The translations under genes and the position numbers were made by a program. A DNA stretch of 64,000 nucleotides from Gordonia sihwensis NBRC 108236. GTDB lineage: Bacteria; Actinomycetota; Actinomycetes; Mycobacteriales; Mycobacteriaceae. Positions 8,147 to 16,767 of this stretch are shown here, one piece after another; the stretch's first letter is position 1, and each line of letters opens with the position of its first letter. Under the pieces are notes generated by a model that worked only from the letters and a program-made list of their open reading frames with translations, ran no database searches and had not been told where the DNA came from. Location of the stretch: NCBI RefSeq assembly GCF_000333035.1, contig NZ_BANU01000013.1:115099-179098 (forward strand), in the 5' to 3' direction.

Positions 8147-9307
8147 TCACTTCATCACGCTGAAGGACTCGTAGTGGATGCGGTCCTCGGGCACGTCCCG
8201 CTCCAGCAGGGCGTCGCGGATCGCGCCGAGGAAGCCGGACGGTCCGCACAGGAGCGCGGTGGTGTCGGGTGCGATGTCGACGCCCTCGAGATCCATGTAG
8301 CCGATCCGCGTCGCCTCGTCGGTCGCCAGTCCGTGCTCGTACCACTGCAGCAGTTCGGCCTGGGGGAGGCGATCGACGAGCTGTGCGAGGTCGCCTCGGT
8401 GCGGCTGCCTGCTGCGCGAGCGGTCGGCGTGCAGGACCGTGACCGGACGGGTGTCGCCGGTGGAGACCAGGTGGTTCAGCAGACCGATCACCGGGGTGCA
8501 GCCGATCCCCGCCGAGGCCAGCAGCAGCGGATCGTCTCCCTCGGGGAGGGTGAGGTCGCCGAAGGGCGTGCTCACGGTCATGAGATCGCCCTCGAAGACG
8601 TGCTCGTGCAGATGGCTGGACACCTCGCCGTCGAGCTTGACGCTGATGTGCCACGCGGGATCGGAGGTCGACCCGGTGAGGCTGTACTGCCGGATCTGCC
8701 GCGCGCCGTCGTCCATCGTCGCCTGGACCGAGATGTACTGACCGGGGACGAAGGCGCCGAGCGGCTCGCCGTCGAGGCTCTCGAGCGTGAAGGCCACGGC
8801 GTCGGGGGCCACCTGCTCGCGTTCGACGACGCGCGCCGACTTCCACACATCGCCGGGTTCGACGCCGGCAGCCCGGTACAGCTCGGTCTCCCGGCCGATC
8901 AGGACGTGTGCCATCTCCCAGTACAGCTCGTCCCATGCGGCCGCGACCTCCGGGGTGACGGCCTCACCGAGGACGTCGACGATCGCGGCGAACAGGTGCT
9001 CGTGGACGATCGGGTACTGGTCGGCGACGATGCCGAGGGAGGCGTGCTTATGGGCGATCCGGTCGATGATGAAGCGCATCCGGCCGGCATCGGGCTCGAG
9101 CTGCAGTCGGGCGAAGGCCGCGACCGCACCCGCCAGCACCTGCGGCTGACCGCCGGTGGCCTGGTTGGTCCGATTGAACAGATCGCGGAGCAGTTCGGGC
9201 CGCGCGGTGAACATCCGGTCGTAGAACCGCGGCGTGATCTCCGGCAACGCGGCTTCGACGACGGGGACAGTGGCTTCGAGCACCAGTTTCGTATCCGACG
9301 AGATCAT
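8147..9307 (-). CDS. hmp: Flavohaemoprotein, nitric oxide dioxygenase
   Basis: Converts NO plus O2 to nitrate using NAD(P)H and FAD, protecting against nitrosative stress. The 386 residues show all three domains: an N-terminal globin (about 1-135) with proximal His in IAHKHASLGI; an FAD domain with RQYSLTGS; and an NAD domain with GIGCTPVIGLL and the C-terminal CGPSGFLGAI (usually CGPxxFM). Length fits the family (about 390-400). Start ATG 9307 is chosen for its GAGG ribosome site and the globin start; it lies 10 bases after the stop of the Rrf2 regulator, forming a regulator-enzyme-membrane protein operon. Confidence 0.94.
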   Translation of the reverse strand: MISSDTKLVLEATVPVVEAALPEITPRFYDRMFTARPELLRDLFNRTNQATGGQPQVLAGAVAAFARLQLEPDAGRMRFIIDRIAHKHASLGIVADQYPIVHEHLFAAIVDVLGEAVTPEVAAAWDELYWEMAHVLIGRETELYRAAGVEPGDVWKSARVVEREQVAPDAVAFTLESLDGEPLGAFVPGQYISVQATMDDGARQIRQYSLTGSTSDPAWHISVKLDGEVSSHLHEHVFEGDLMTVSTPFGDLTLPEGDDPLLLASAGIGCTPVIGLLNHLVSTGDTRPVTVLHADRSRSRQPHRGDLAQLVDRLPQAELLQWYEHGLATDEATRIGYMDLEGVDIAPDTTALLCGPSGFLGAIRDALLERDVPEDRIHYESFSVMK

Positions 9308-9317
9308 CGATTTATCC

Positions 9318-9821
9318 TCACTTCGCTGCGATTGAATCGGGAGCCGCCGCATCCACGGTGGTCGTGGTCGGCGGGGTATCGGTGGACCGGAGAGTCGGCA
9401 GCAGCGTCAGCAGCTGGGCTCCGGTCGGATCGGCGATCAGGTCTTCGACGCTGAGCCGATCGAGGCTGGTGTAGAACGCCTCCTGGGCGGTCGCGAGTGC
9501 GCGGCGCAGACGGCAGGCGTTGCGCAGGGGACACGGTGCGGGGCCTTCGCAGTCGACGACTTCGGCATCGCCCTCGAGATGACGGGCGAGCCAGCCGACG
9601 CCTGCTCGCCTGCCGAGCTCGGTGATGCCCAGGCCGCCGGAGCGGCCGCGGCGCGAGTGCACCACGCCGAGTTCGGCCAGTCGACTGACCACCTTGGCCA
9701 CGTGCGTGTAGCTCAGCTGCAGATCGGCCGCGATCTGCTTGGAGGTGTGGCTGGCATCCGGGTCGGCGGTCAGCGCCATGACGACCCGCAGGCCGATGTC
9801 GGTGAACCGTGTCAGCTGCAT
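9318..9821 (-). CDS. nsrR: Rrf2-family Fe-S regulator, NsrR-like
   Basis: Probable NO-sensing repressor of the flavohaemoprotein gene that follows. 167 residues: N-terminal winged helix (MQLTRFTDIGLRVVMAL; recognition region around QLSYTHVAKVVSRLAELG), dimerisation helix, and three cysteines in CEGPAPCPLRNAC, the NsrR spacing that holds a [4Fe-4S] or [2Fe-2S] cluster destroyed by NO. The tail after about residue 140 is Pro/Thr-rich and probably disordered. It is the first gene of the operon, so autoregulation through the palindrome at 9838-9860 is likely. The name rests on the cysteine pattern and the hmp linkage. Confidence 0.88.
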   Translation of the reverse strand: MQLTRFTDIGLRVVMALTADPDASHTSKQIAADLQLSYTHVAKVVSRLAELGVVHSRRGRSGGLGITELGRRAGVGWLARHLEGDAEVVDCEGPAPCPLRNACRLRRALATAQEAFYTSLDRLSVEDLIADPTGAQLLTLLPTLRSTDTPPTTTTVDAAAPDSIAAK

Positions 9822-9837
9822 GAATCGATCAGAACAT

Positions 9838-9860
9838 AATTGGAACCCGGGACTCCAATT
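9838..9860. promoter_or_regulatory. Candidate operator palindrome of the nsrR-hmp operon
   Basis: Inverted repeat AATTGGA-N9-TCCAATT, 17 bases upstream of the nsrR start codon, extended by ACAT/ATGT flanks. It overlaps the expected core promoter, so a repressor bound here would block transcription. Binding by the NsrR-like protein is inferred from position only. Confidence 0.55.
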
Positions 9861-9912
9861 AATGTGTCGGACCTCTCATGACCTGCGGAAACAGGTAATT
9901 TCGGCCTTTGAG

Positions 9913-9932
9913 ACGGGGACGAAAGTCCCTAC
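9913..9932. promoter_or_regulatory. DosR/DevR-like box
   Basis: The core GGGAC-GAAA-GTCCC (9916-9929), read on the minus strand as GGGACTTTCGTCCC, matches the mycobacterial DosR consensus TTSGGGACTWWAGTCCCSAA at 13 of 14 core positions. It lies about 95 bases upstream of the nsrR-hmp operon. It could alternatively be an RNA hairpin terminating the trkA genes. Confidence 0.5.
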
Positions 9933-9953
9933 CGCTACTACAGCGTGTAGGAG

Positions 9954-10616
9954 TTAAATGGGTGACTTGATCGTCCGGTGGAGCTCTTCTTCGGCTTCCT
10001 CCGGTGCGATGAACACCAGCTCGTCGCCGCCCTCGAGAGGGTCGTCCGACTCGGGCACGATCACTCGCCGGCCGCGGATGATCGCCACCAGCGCGACGTC
10101 GTGCGGGAGCTGCAACCGCCGCACCGCCTTCCCCGCGAGCGGGGTGTCGTTCGGCAGGGTCAGCTCGACGAGGTTGGCCTGGCCCTGGCGGAAGGTCATC
10201 ACCCGCACCAGATCGCCGACGGTCACCGCCTCTTCGACCAGCGAGGCCAGCATCCGCGGTGTCGAGACGGCGACGTCGACGCCCCAGTCCTCATTGAAGA
10301 GCCACTCATTGCGCGGATCGTTGACGCGGGCGACCACCCGATTCACGGCGAACTCCGTCGTCGCGAGCAGGCTCACCACCAGATTCGCCTTGTCATCTCC
10401 CGTGGCCGCGATCATCACGTCGTATGTCTGCAGCTGCGCCAGCTCCAGGTCCGACAGTTCGCACGCGTCGGCGTGCACCCAGTCGGCCCCGGGTACCGCG
10501 ACCGGATCGATGTGCGTGCGGTTCCGTTCGAACAGCGTCACGTCGTGATCGTTCACGAGCAGTTCGCGGGCGATGGCCCGGCCGACGGCCCCGGCTCCGG
10601 CGATGGCGACTTTCAC
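9954..10616 (-). CDS. trkA: TrkA-type potassium-uptake regulatory protein (second of pair)
   Basis: Cytosolic regulatory subunit of a K+ transporter; 220 residues with an N-terminal RCK/TrkA_N Rossmann domain (AIAGAGAVGRAIARELL, a GxGxxG NAD site; DACELSDLELAQL after it) and a C-terminal TrkA_C domain (TLPNDTPLAGKAVRRLQLP). Corresponds to the CeoB/CeoC pair of M. tuberculosis (Rv2691/Rv2692). Start GTG 10616 lies two bases after the stop of the first trkA gene. The pair is divergent from an APC/KUP-like permease, the probable transport partner. Confidence 0.87.
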   Translation of the reverse strand: MKVAIAGAGAVGRAIARELLVNDHDVTLFERNRTHIDPVAVPGADWVHADACELSDLELAQLQTYDVMIAATGDDKANLVVSLLATTEFAVNRVVARVNDPRNEWLFNEDWGVDVAVSTPRMLASLVEEAVTVGDLVRVMTFRQGQANLVELTLPNDTPLAGKAVRRLQLPHDVALVAIIRGRRVIVPESDDPLEGGDELVFIAPEEAEEELHRTIKSPI

Positions 10617-10618
10617 AG

Positions 10619-11281
10619 TTACTCCCGGGGCATCTCGGCGCCGGCGACGGCGCGCGCGTTGTCGACATTGGAGGCGAGGGTCGCGACGTAGAGCACGTCG
10701 TCGTCCTGAATCACGGTCCGCGGATCGGGCAGCACGGTGTTGCCCATCCGCGACAGGAACGCCACCCGCGCCCCGGTCAGTTCCTGGAACTTGCCCGCGT
10801 CGGTGCCGACCCACGATTCGTGGAAGTCCAGAACGGCCATCACCACCGAACCCGACGGATCGGTCCAGACCGGCGTGCTGGAGGTCTCGCCGAGGGCGGC
10901 GACGAATCGCTGGGTGGTCCACGGGACGGTCGCGACCGTCGGGATGCCGAGACGCTCGTACACCGCGGCGCGCTTCGCATCGTAGATGCGGGCGACGACG
11001 CGGTCGACGTCGAAGGTCTCCCGCGCGACCCGCGCGGCGATGATGTTGGAGTTGTCGCCCGAGGACACCGCGGCGAAGGCGTCGCAGTCCTCGATGCCTG
11101 CGTCCTTGAGGACGTCCCGGTCGAATCCGACGCCGCAGACTCTCCGGCCCCGGAAGTCCTCGCCGAGACGACGGAAGGCCGTCTCGTCTCGGTCGATGAC
11201 GACGACGTCGTGGCCGAGTCCGGACATCGCCCCTGCCAGGGCGGATCCCACTCGGCCGCAACCCATGATGATTACGCGCAC
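10619..11281 (-). CDS. trkA: TrkA-type potassium-uptake regulatory protein (first of pair)
   Basis: First of two tandem RCK-domain proteins, 220 residues. The Rossmann site is IIMGCGRVGSALAGAM and the acidic strand end VVVIDRDETAF binds the nucleotide ribose; the C-terminal TrkA_C lobe follows at about residue 140 (ELTGARVAFLSRMG). Two separate single-unit RCK proteins could pair to form the eight-lobed ring of classical TrkA. Start GTG 11281; a TAACCT hexamer lies eight bases upstream and may be its -10. The gap to the divergent permease start is only 87 bases. Confidence 0.87.
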   Translation of the reverse strand: MRVIIMGCGRVGSALAGAMSGLGHDVVVIDRDETAFRRLGEDFRGRRVCGVGFDRDVLKDAGIEDCDAFAAVSSGDNSNIIAARVARETFDVDRVVARIYDAKRAAVYERLGIPTVATVPWTTQRFVAALGETSSTPVWTDPSGSVVMAVLDFHESWVGTDAGKFQELTGARVAFLSRMGNTVLPDPRTVIQDDDVLYVATLASNVDNARAVAGAEMPRE

Positions 11282-11368
11282 GGTGATCGAGGTTACTGTG
11301 CCGCGATTGAATTCGCACCCTGGTGTTGCGAGGGCGACCTCGGGCCTTAATGTTGCGGAGTGTCCACG

Positions 11369-13414
11369 ATGTCAAAGGTGTCGGTAGCCACCAAGAGGCT
11401 GGTCCTCGGGCGTCCGTTTCGCAGTGATCGGCTCGGTCACACGCTGCTCCCGAAACGGATCGCGCTGCCGGTGTTCGCCTCTGACGCGATGTCGTCGGTG
11501 GCCTACGCCCCGCAGGAGATCTTCCTGGTCCTGTCGATCGCCGGTATCAGCGCGTACACCCTCGCTCCGTGGGTGGCGGTGGCCGTGGCGGCCGTCATGG
11601 TGGTGGTGGTCGCCAGCTACCGGCAGAACGTCCACGCTTATCCTTCCGGCGGCGGCGACTACGAGGTGGCCACCGTCAACCTGGGCTCCAACGCCGGTCT
11701 GACGGTCGCGTCCGCCCTCCTGGTGGACTACGTGCTGACCGTCGCCGTGTCGGTGACTTCGGCCGCGGAGAACATCGGTTCGGCGGTACCGCTGGTGCAC
11801 GAGCACAAGGTGTGGTTCTGCGTCCTCGGCATCGCGCTGCTGGCCGCGGTGAACCTGCGCGGTATCAAGGAATCCGGTGCGGTCCTCGCGATTCCGACGT
11901 ATGCGTTCATCGTCGGCGTGCTGTTGATGCTCGGGTGGGGAGCGGTGAAGATCTTCATCCTCGGCGACACCGTCGAGGCCGAGACCTCGGGATTCGGGAT
12001 CGTCGCCGAACAACCGCACCTGATGGGGCTGGCGATGGCCTTCCTCGTCGCGCGGTCGTTCTCGTCCGGCTGCGCCGCGCTGACCGGTGTGGAGGCGATC
12101 AGCAACGGTGTGCCCGCGTTCCGGAAGCCGAAGTCGAGGAACGCCGCGACCACCCTGCTGCTGCTCGGCTCCTTCTCGATCGCACTGCTGCTGGGCATCG
12201 TGATGCTCGCTCAGAAGATCGGCGCGAAGTACGTCCTCGATCCGGCGAAGGATCTGAGCGGTCTGCCCGACGGCTACCAGCAGAAGTCGATCCTCGCGCA
12301 ACTCGCCGAGGCCGTCTTCCGTGGTTTCCCGCCGGGCTTCTACTTCATCGCCGTCGTCACCGCCCTGATCCTGTTGCTCGCGGCCAACACCGCGTTCAAC
12401 GGTTTCCCGGTGCTCGGCTCGGTGCTCGCGCAGGACCGGTACCTCCCGCGTCAGCTGCACACCCGCGGCGACCGCCTGGCGTTCTCGAACGGCATCGTCT
12501 TCCTGGCACTGGCCGCGATCGCCTTCGTCGTCGCCTTCGGGGCCGAGGTCACGTCGCTGATCCAGCTGTACATCGTCGGCGTCTTCGTCTCCTTCACCCT
12601 CAGTCAGACCGGCATGGTCCGGCACTGGACCCGCCACCTCAAGACCGAGAGCGATCCCGATGCGCGCTCGCGGATGCGGCGCTCGCGCGTCATCAACGCG
12701 ATCGGCATGGTGATGACCGGGACGGTGCTGGTGGTGGTGCTGCTGACCAAGTTCACCGCCGGCGCGTGGATGGCGATTCTGGCGATGGTGGTGCTGTTCT
12801 GCCTGATGAAGCTGATTCACCGCCACTACTCGGGGATCGTCGAGGAGCTCGAGGCCACCGACCAGTCCGACGAGGTGCTGCCGAGCCGCAGCCACGCCGT
12901 GATCCTGGTGTCCACGCTGCACCTGCCGACGCGGCGCGCGCTGCGCTACGCCCGGGCGACGCGCCCCGACACCATCGAGGCGGTGACCGTCAACGTCGAC
13001 GACCGTGACACTCGCACTCTCGTCAGCGAGTGGGAGGAGAGCGACATCACGGTGCCGCTCAAGGTGCTGGCGTCGCCCTACCGCGAGATCACGCGTCCGA
13101 TCATCAACTACGTGCGGCGCGTGCGACGCGAGTCGCCGCGCGACGTCATCACCGTCTTCATCCCCGAATACGTGGTCGGACACTGGTGGGAGCAGATCCT
13201 GCACAACCAGTCCGCACTGCGCCTCAAGAGCCGCCTGCTGTTCGAGCCCGGGGTGATGGTGACCTCCGTTCCGTGGCAGCTGAACTCCTCGGAGAACCGG
13301 GCCCGGCGGGCGGAGCACAATTACCACGCACCCGGCGACGCCCGCCGGGGGTTCTCGGCCAACGAGCAACCGCGGCCCGGATCCGGTTCCCCCTCGGACG
13401 GCGGAACCCGATGA
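11369..13414 (+). CDS. APC-superfamily permease, probable K+ transporter (Rv2690c/KimA-like)
   Basis: 681-residue membrane protein with 12 hydrophobic segments in the first 490 residues and a roughly 190-residue cytoplasmic C-terminal domain. The beginning (LPVFASDAMSSVAYAPQEI) is the first half-helix signature of KUP/KimA-like APC transporters. The family and the divergent trkA pair support potassium uptake; amino-acid transport is the alternative older annotation. Start ATG 11369 is preferred over GTG 11360 because GGAG (11357-11360) is then eight bases upstream. The stop overlaps the next start (ATGA), coupling it to the RNA methyltransferase. Confidence 0.83.
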   Translation: MSKVSVATKRLVLGRPFRSDRLGHTLLPKRIALPVFASDAMSSVAYAPQEIFLVLSIAGISAYTLAPWVAVAVAAVMVVVVASYRQNVHAYPSGGGDYEVATVNLGSNAGLTVASALLVDYVLTVAVSVTSAAENIGSAVPLVHEHKVWFCVLGIALLAAVNLRGIKESGAVLAIPTYAFIVGVLLMLGWGAVKIFILGDTVEAETSGFGIVAEQPHLMGLAMAFLVARSFSSGCAALTGVEAISNGVPAFRKPKSRNAATTLLLLGSFSIALLLGIVMLAQKIGAKYVLDPAKDLSGLPDGYQQKSILAQLAEAVFRGFPPGFYFIAVVTALILLLAANTAFNGFPVLGSVLAQDRYLPRQLHTRGDRLAFSNGIVFLALAAIAFVVAFGAEVTSLIQLYIVGVFVSFTLSQTGMVRHWTRHLKTESDPDARSRMRRSRVINAIGMVMTGTVLVVVLLTKFTAGAWMAILAMVVLFCLMKLIHRHYSGIVEELEATDQSDEVLPSRSHAVILVSTLHLPTRRALRYARATRPDTIEAVTVNVDDRDTRTLVSEWEESDITVPLKVLASPYREITRPIINYVRRVRRESPRDVITVFIPEYVVGHWWEQILHNQSALRLKSRLLFEPGVMVTSVPWQLNSSENRARRAEHNYHAPGDARRGFSANEQPRPGSGSPSDGGTR

Positions 13415-14697
13415 GCCGCCCCGGCGGCCCGCTCACCCTCGAGGTCACCGCGTACGCCAACGGCGGCGCCGGCATCGCGCGGTCGGACGGTCGCGTGGTC
13501 TTCGTCGACGGCGCCCTGCCCGGCGAGCGGGTACGCGCCCGGATCACCGACGACTCGCGCAGCAGCTACGCCAAGGCGGCGGTGGAGGAAGTCCTCACCC
13601 CGTCCGAGCATCGCGTGGTCCCTCGCTGTCCGGCCGCGGCGGCCGGCGCCGGCTGCTGCGATCTCGCCTTCGTCGAGCCGGCGTACGCGAGGAGGCTGGG
13701 CGCGGACGCCCTCGCCGACGTCCTCCGCCGGATCGGCCGATTCGACCTCGACGAACTGCCGCCCCCGGACGTGGAGCCGCTCGGCGGAGCGTCCACCGGC
13801 TGGCGGATCCGGACGCGGCTCGCGGTGGGCCGAGACGGGCGGGCGGGCCTGCGTGGACGCCGGTCGGCCGAGATCGTCACCGAGCCGTGCGTCGCACCCG
13901 TCGCGGGACTGCTCGAGCAGGTGGACGGCCTCGGTGCCCGGCCGGGGACGGAGATCGTGCTGATGGCGGGCACCGACGGCGTGCGGCATGCGGGTGAGCT
14001 CGCCGCGCCCCGGGAAGGCGATGTGCGCGGACGCCGTCGCGGCGACGCCGCCCGACGCCGGGCCCAGCGATCGCGCGGGGCCCGCAGTGCGCACCGAGAG
14101 CTGCGCATGCTGGTCGGTGACGGTTCGGTGACCCACCGCGTCGGCGACCGGAGTTGGCGGATACCGGTGACCGGCTTCTGGCAGGCACATCGCAACGCTC
14201 CCGAGGTGTACTCGGCCGCCGTGGTCGATCTGCTCGCCGAGGCGGGCGTCGCGGGGACGGTTCACGCGTGGGACCTGTACGGCGGGGCGGGCGTCTTCAG
14301 CGCGGCGCTGATCGACGCTGGGCCGAGCCGCGGACTCGACGTCGCATCCGTCGACCTGGTCGACACCGATCCGAGCGCGCTCGCCGCCGCAGATGCGGTC
14401 TTCGGCGCCGATCCGGTGACCACTCATCGGGGCGGCGTCGCCGAGACCCTCGCCGGCCTGCGGTCACCGCAGGTGGTGGTCAGCGACCCGCCGCGTGCCG
14501 GGGCCGGACTGTCTGTGGTGGACGGCGTCGCCGCCGCGGGTCCGGAGGCGGTGGTGCACGTGGGATGCGACGCGGCCTCCTTCGCGCGCGACCTGGGCCG
14601 GTACGCGGTCCACGGATACCGGGTGCGCGGCTGGCGGGCCTTCGACGCCTTCCCGCTGACCCATCACATCGAGGCGGTCGCCGTTCTCACGCGGTGA
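13411..14697 (+). CDS. TrmA/RumA-family RNA m5U methyltransferase (Rv2689c family)
   Basis: S-adenosylmethionine-dependent uracil-C5 methyltransferase acting on tRNA or rRNA; 428 residues. An N-terminal TRAM domain ([15 protein letters not shown] to PGERVRARI) is followed by a possible Fe-S cysteine cluster (RCP...GCCD), then the Rossmann core ([14 protein letters not shown]), DPPRAG, and nucleophile cysteine in [13 protein letters not shown], where the family consensus is SCNPxTLARD. The middle (residues 180-235) is arginine-rich and poorly conserved. Start ATG 13411 overlaps the permease stop. Target base unknown. Confidence 0.88.
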   Translation: MSRPGGPLTLEVTAYANGGAGIARSDGRVVFVDGALPGERVRARITDDSRSSYAKAAVEEVLTPSEHRVVPRCPAAAAGAGCCDLAFVEPAYARRLGADALADVLRRIGRFDLDELPPPDVEPLGGASTGWRIRTRLAVGRDGRAGLRGRRSAEIVTEPCVAPVAGLLEQVDGLGARPGTEIVLMAGTDGVRHAGELAAPREGDVRGRRRGDAARRRAQRSRGARSAHRELRMLVGDGSVTHRVGDRSWRIPVTGFWQAHRNAPEVYSAAVVDLLAEAGVAGTVHAWDLYGGAGVFSAALIDAGPSRGLDVASVDLVDTDPSALAAADAVFGADPVTTHRGGVAETLAGLRSPQVVVSDPPRAGAGLSVVDGVAAAGPEAVVHVGCDAASFARDLGRYAVHGYRVRGWRAFDAFPLTHHIEAVAVLTR

Positions 14698-14809
14698 GGG
14701 GCTCGGTGACCCTGCGGCGTCCTGTGATCCCGGGCTCAGCCCCCGAGTCCGTAGACTGGGTCTGATGCGACGCCGCTCGGGCGGTCGCGGCTGCGAAGGA
14801 GGACTACGG

Positions 14810-16741
14810 ATGGGCGTGCTGGATCGGGTGGACTCACCGGCAGACGTACGTGCGTGCTCGCCAGAGGAACTGGCGGAGCTGGCCGACGACATCCGGCAGT
14901 TCCTGATTCAGAAGGTCGCGGCCACCGGGGGACACCTGGGCCCCAACCTCGGCGTGGTGGAACTGACCCTCGCGATCCACCGGGTCTTCGACTCGCCGAC
15001 CGACCCGATCCTGTTCGACACCGGGCACCAGTGCTACGTCCACAAGATCGTCACCGGGCGCAAGGATCGATTCGACACCCTGCGGGAGCAGGGCGGGCTC
15101 ACCGGGTACCAGGACCGCACCGAGAGCCCGCACGACTGGATCGAGTCCTCGCACGCCTCGGCGGCGCTGTCGAACGCCGACGGTCTCAGCAAGGCCTTCG
15201 CCCTGCGCGGCGAGGACCGCACCGTGGTCGCGGTGGTCGGTGACGGCGCGCTCACGGGCGGCATGTGCTGGGAGGCGCTGAACAACATCGCCGACAGCGA
15301 CCGCTCGGTGGTGATCGTCGTCAACGACAACGGGCGGTCGTACGCGCCCACGATCGGCGGATTGGCACGCAATCTCTCGGCGCTGCGGCTGCAGCCCGGT
15401 TACGAGCGCTTCCTGGAGACGGGCCGGCGCACTCTCAAGAGCGTCCCGATGGTCGGCGACGCCGCGTACGCGGTGCTGCACGGGATGAAGAGCGGGGTCA
15501 AGGACCTGGTCTCGCCGCAGGCGATGTTCGCCGACCTCGGGATCAAGTACGTCGGCCCGGTCGACGGGCACGACCTGGCCGAGATGGAGGCCGCGCTGCG
15601 GCGGGCCAAGGCCTTCGGCGGTCCGGTGATCGTTCACGCCGTGACCCGGAAGGGAAACGGCTACGCCCCGGCCGAGAACGACGAGGCCGAGCAGATGCAC
15701 TCCACCGGAAAGATCGACCCGCTCACCGGCCGGGCGCTCGCCGAATCGCCGGTCGACTGGACCTCGGTGTTCTCGGAGACGCTCGTGCGCGAGGCCGCCC
15801 GCCGACCCGAGGTGGTGGCGATCACCGCCGCGATGCCCGGTCCCACCGGGCTCGCCGCGTTCGGTGAGCGGTACCCGGAGCGGATGTTCGACGTCGGGAT
15901 CGCCGAACAGCACGGCATGACGTCGGCGGCCGGGTTGGCGCTCGGCGGCATGCATCCGGTCCTCGCCATCTACTCGACCTTTCTGAACCGTGCCTTCGAT
16001 CAACTGCTGATGGACGTCGCGCTGCTCAAGCTGCCGGTCACGGTGGTGCTCGACAGGTCCGGCATCACTGGTCCGGACGGACCGAGCCACCACGGGATGT
16101 GGGACCTGTCGCTGCTGGCGATCGTTCCGGGGATGCGCGTGGCAGCTCCGCGCGACGCCGTCCGGCTGCGCGAGGAACTCGCCGAGGCCCTCGATATCGG
16201 CGACGGTCCCTCGGCGGTGCGCTTCGGCAAGGGCCGCGTGCCCGACGACATTCCGGCGGTACGGCGGCTCGGCGACGGCGTCGACGTTCTCGTGGAGGCC
16301 GCCGAGCCGGGCGGGGTCCTCATCGTCGCCGTCGGCGGAATGGCGGAGATCGGCATCGGGGCGGCGGAACTCCTGGCCGCCCGCGGTATTCCCGCCACCG
16401 TGGTCGACCCGCGCTGGGCGCTGCCCGTCCCCGCATCGATCGCCGACCTGGCCCGCACGCACATCTCGGTGGTGACCATCGAGGACGGCGGCGTGCGCGG
16501 CGGTGTCGGAAGTGCGGTGGAGTCGGCGCTGGAGCAGGCGGGCGTCGACGTTCCCGTCCATCGTCGGGGAGTGCCTCAGGAGTTCATCGCACACGCTTCG
16601 CGCGAGGCGATCCTCGTCGACTGCGGGCTCACTCCCGCAGGGATCGCCGACTCGATCGCGACCGGATCCGGGTACGTGTCCCTCGTGGGGCCGGAGGAGC
16701 CGGTGGAACTGAACGCGCCCGTCACCACCGCGAGCGGGTAG
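14810..16741 (+). CDS. dxs: 1-deoxy-D-xylulose-5-phosphate synthase
   Basis: First enzyme of the MEP isoprenoid pathway: condenses pyruvate and glyceraldehyde 3-phosphate using thiamine diphosphate. 643 residues, typical length. Motifs: [13 protein letters not shown] near the start, [11 protein letters not shown], the ThDP site [16 protein letters not shown], and the Pyr-domain [15 protein letters not shown] with the general acid Glu. Also supplies precursor for thiamine and pyridoxal in organisms using DXP-dependent routes, although this genome uses PdxS for pyridoxal. Start ATG 14810 has an AAGGAGG ribosome site at 14796-14802; TAGACT at 14752-14757 is a plausible -10. Confidence 0.97.
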   Translation: MGVLDRVDSPADVRACSPEELAELADDIRQFLIQKVAATGGHLGPNLGVVELTLAIHRVFDSPTDPILFDTGHQCYVHKIVTGRKDRFDTLREQGGLTGYQDRTESPHDWIESSHASAALSNADGLSKAFALRGEDRTVVAVVGDGALTGGMCWEALNNIADSDRSVVIVVNDNGRSYAPTIGGLARNLSALRLQPGYERFLETGRRTLKSVPMVGDAAYAVLHGMKSGVKDLVSPQAMFADLGIKYVGPVDGHDLAEMEAALRRAKAFGGPVIVHAVTRKGNGYAPAENDEAEQMHSTGKIDPLTGRALAESPVDWTSVFSETLVREAARRPEVVAITAAMPGPTGLAAFGERYPERMFDVGIAEQHGMTSAAGLALGGMHPVLAIYSTFLNRAFDQLLMDVALLKLPVTVVLDRSGITGPDGPSHHGMWDLSLLAIVPGMRVAAPRDAVRLREELAEALDIGDGPSAVRFGKGRVPDDIPAVRRLGDGVDVLVEAAEPGGVLIVAVGGMAEIGIGAAELLAARGIPATVVDPRWALPVPASIADLARTHISVVTIEDGGVRGGVGSAVESALEQAGVDVPVHRRGVPQEFIAHASREAILVDCGLTPAGIADSIATGSGYVSLVGPEEPVELNAPVTTASG

Positions 16742-16746
16742 ACGCA

Positions 16747-16767
16747 GATCCGGCTCAGGGCCGGATC
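16747..16767. terminator. Hairpin between convergent dxs and RNase D-like gene
   Basis: GATCCGGC (16747-16754) pairs with GCCGGATC (16760-16767), loop TCAGG, in the 12-base gap between two stop codons and running into the minus-strand gene. Likely bidirectional. Confidence 0.55.

Noticed and set aside
11282..11368. c-di-AMP (ydaO-type) riboswitch before the KimA-like permease
   Set aside because: Only 87 bases separate the divergent genes, too short for the roughly 150-base aptamer, and no matching helices were seen.
11372..13369. 665-codon minus-strand frame opposite the APC permease
   Set aside because: High-GC antisense shadow; His/Asp/Gln-rich translation with no domains, while the plus strand gives a complete transporter.
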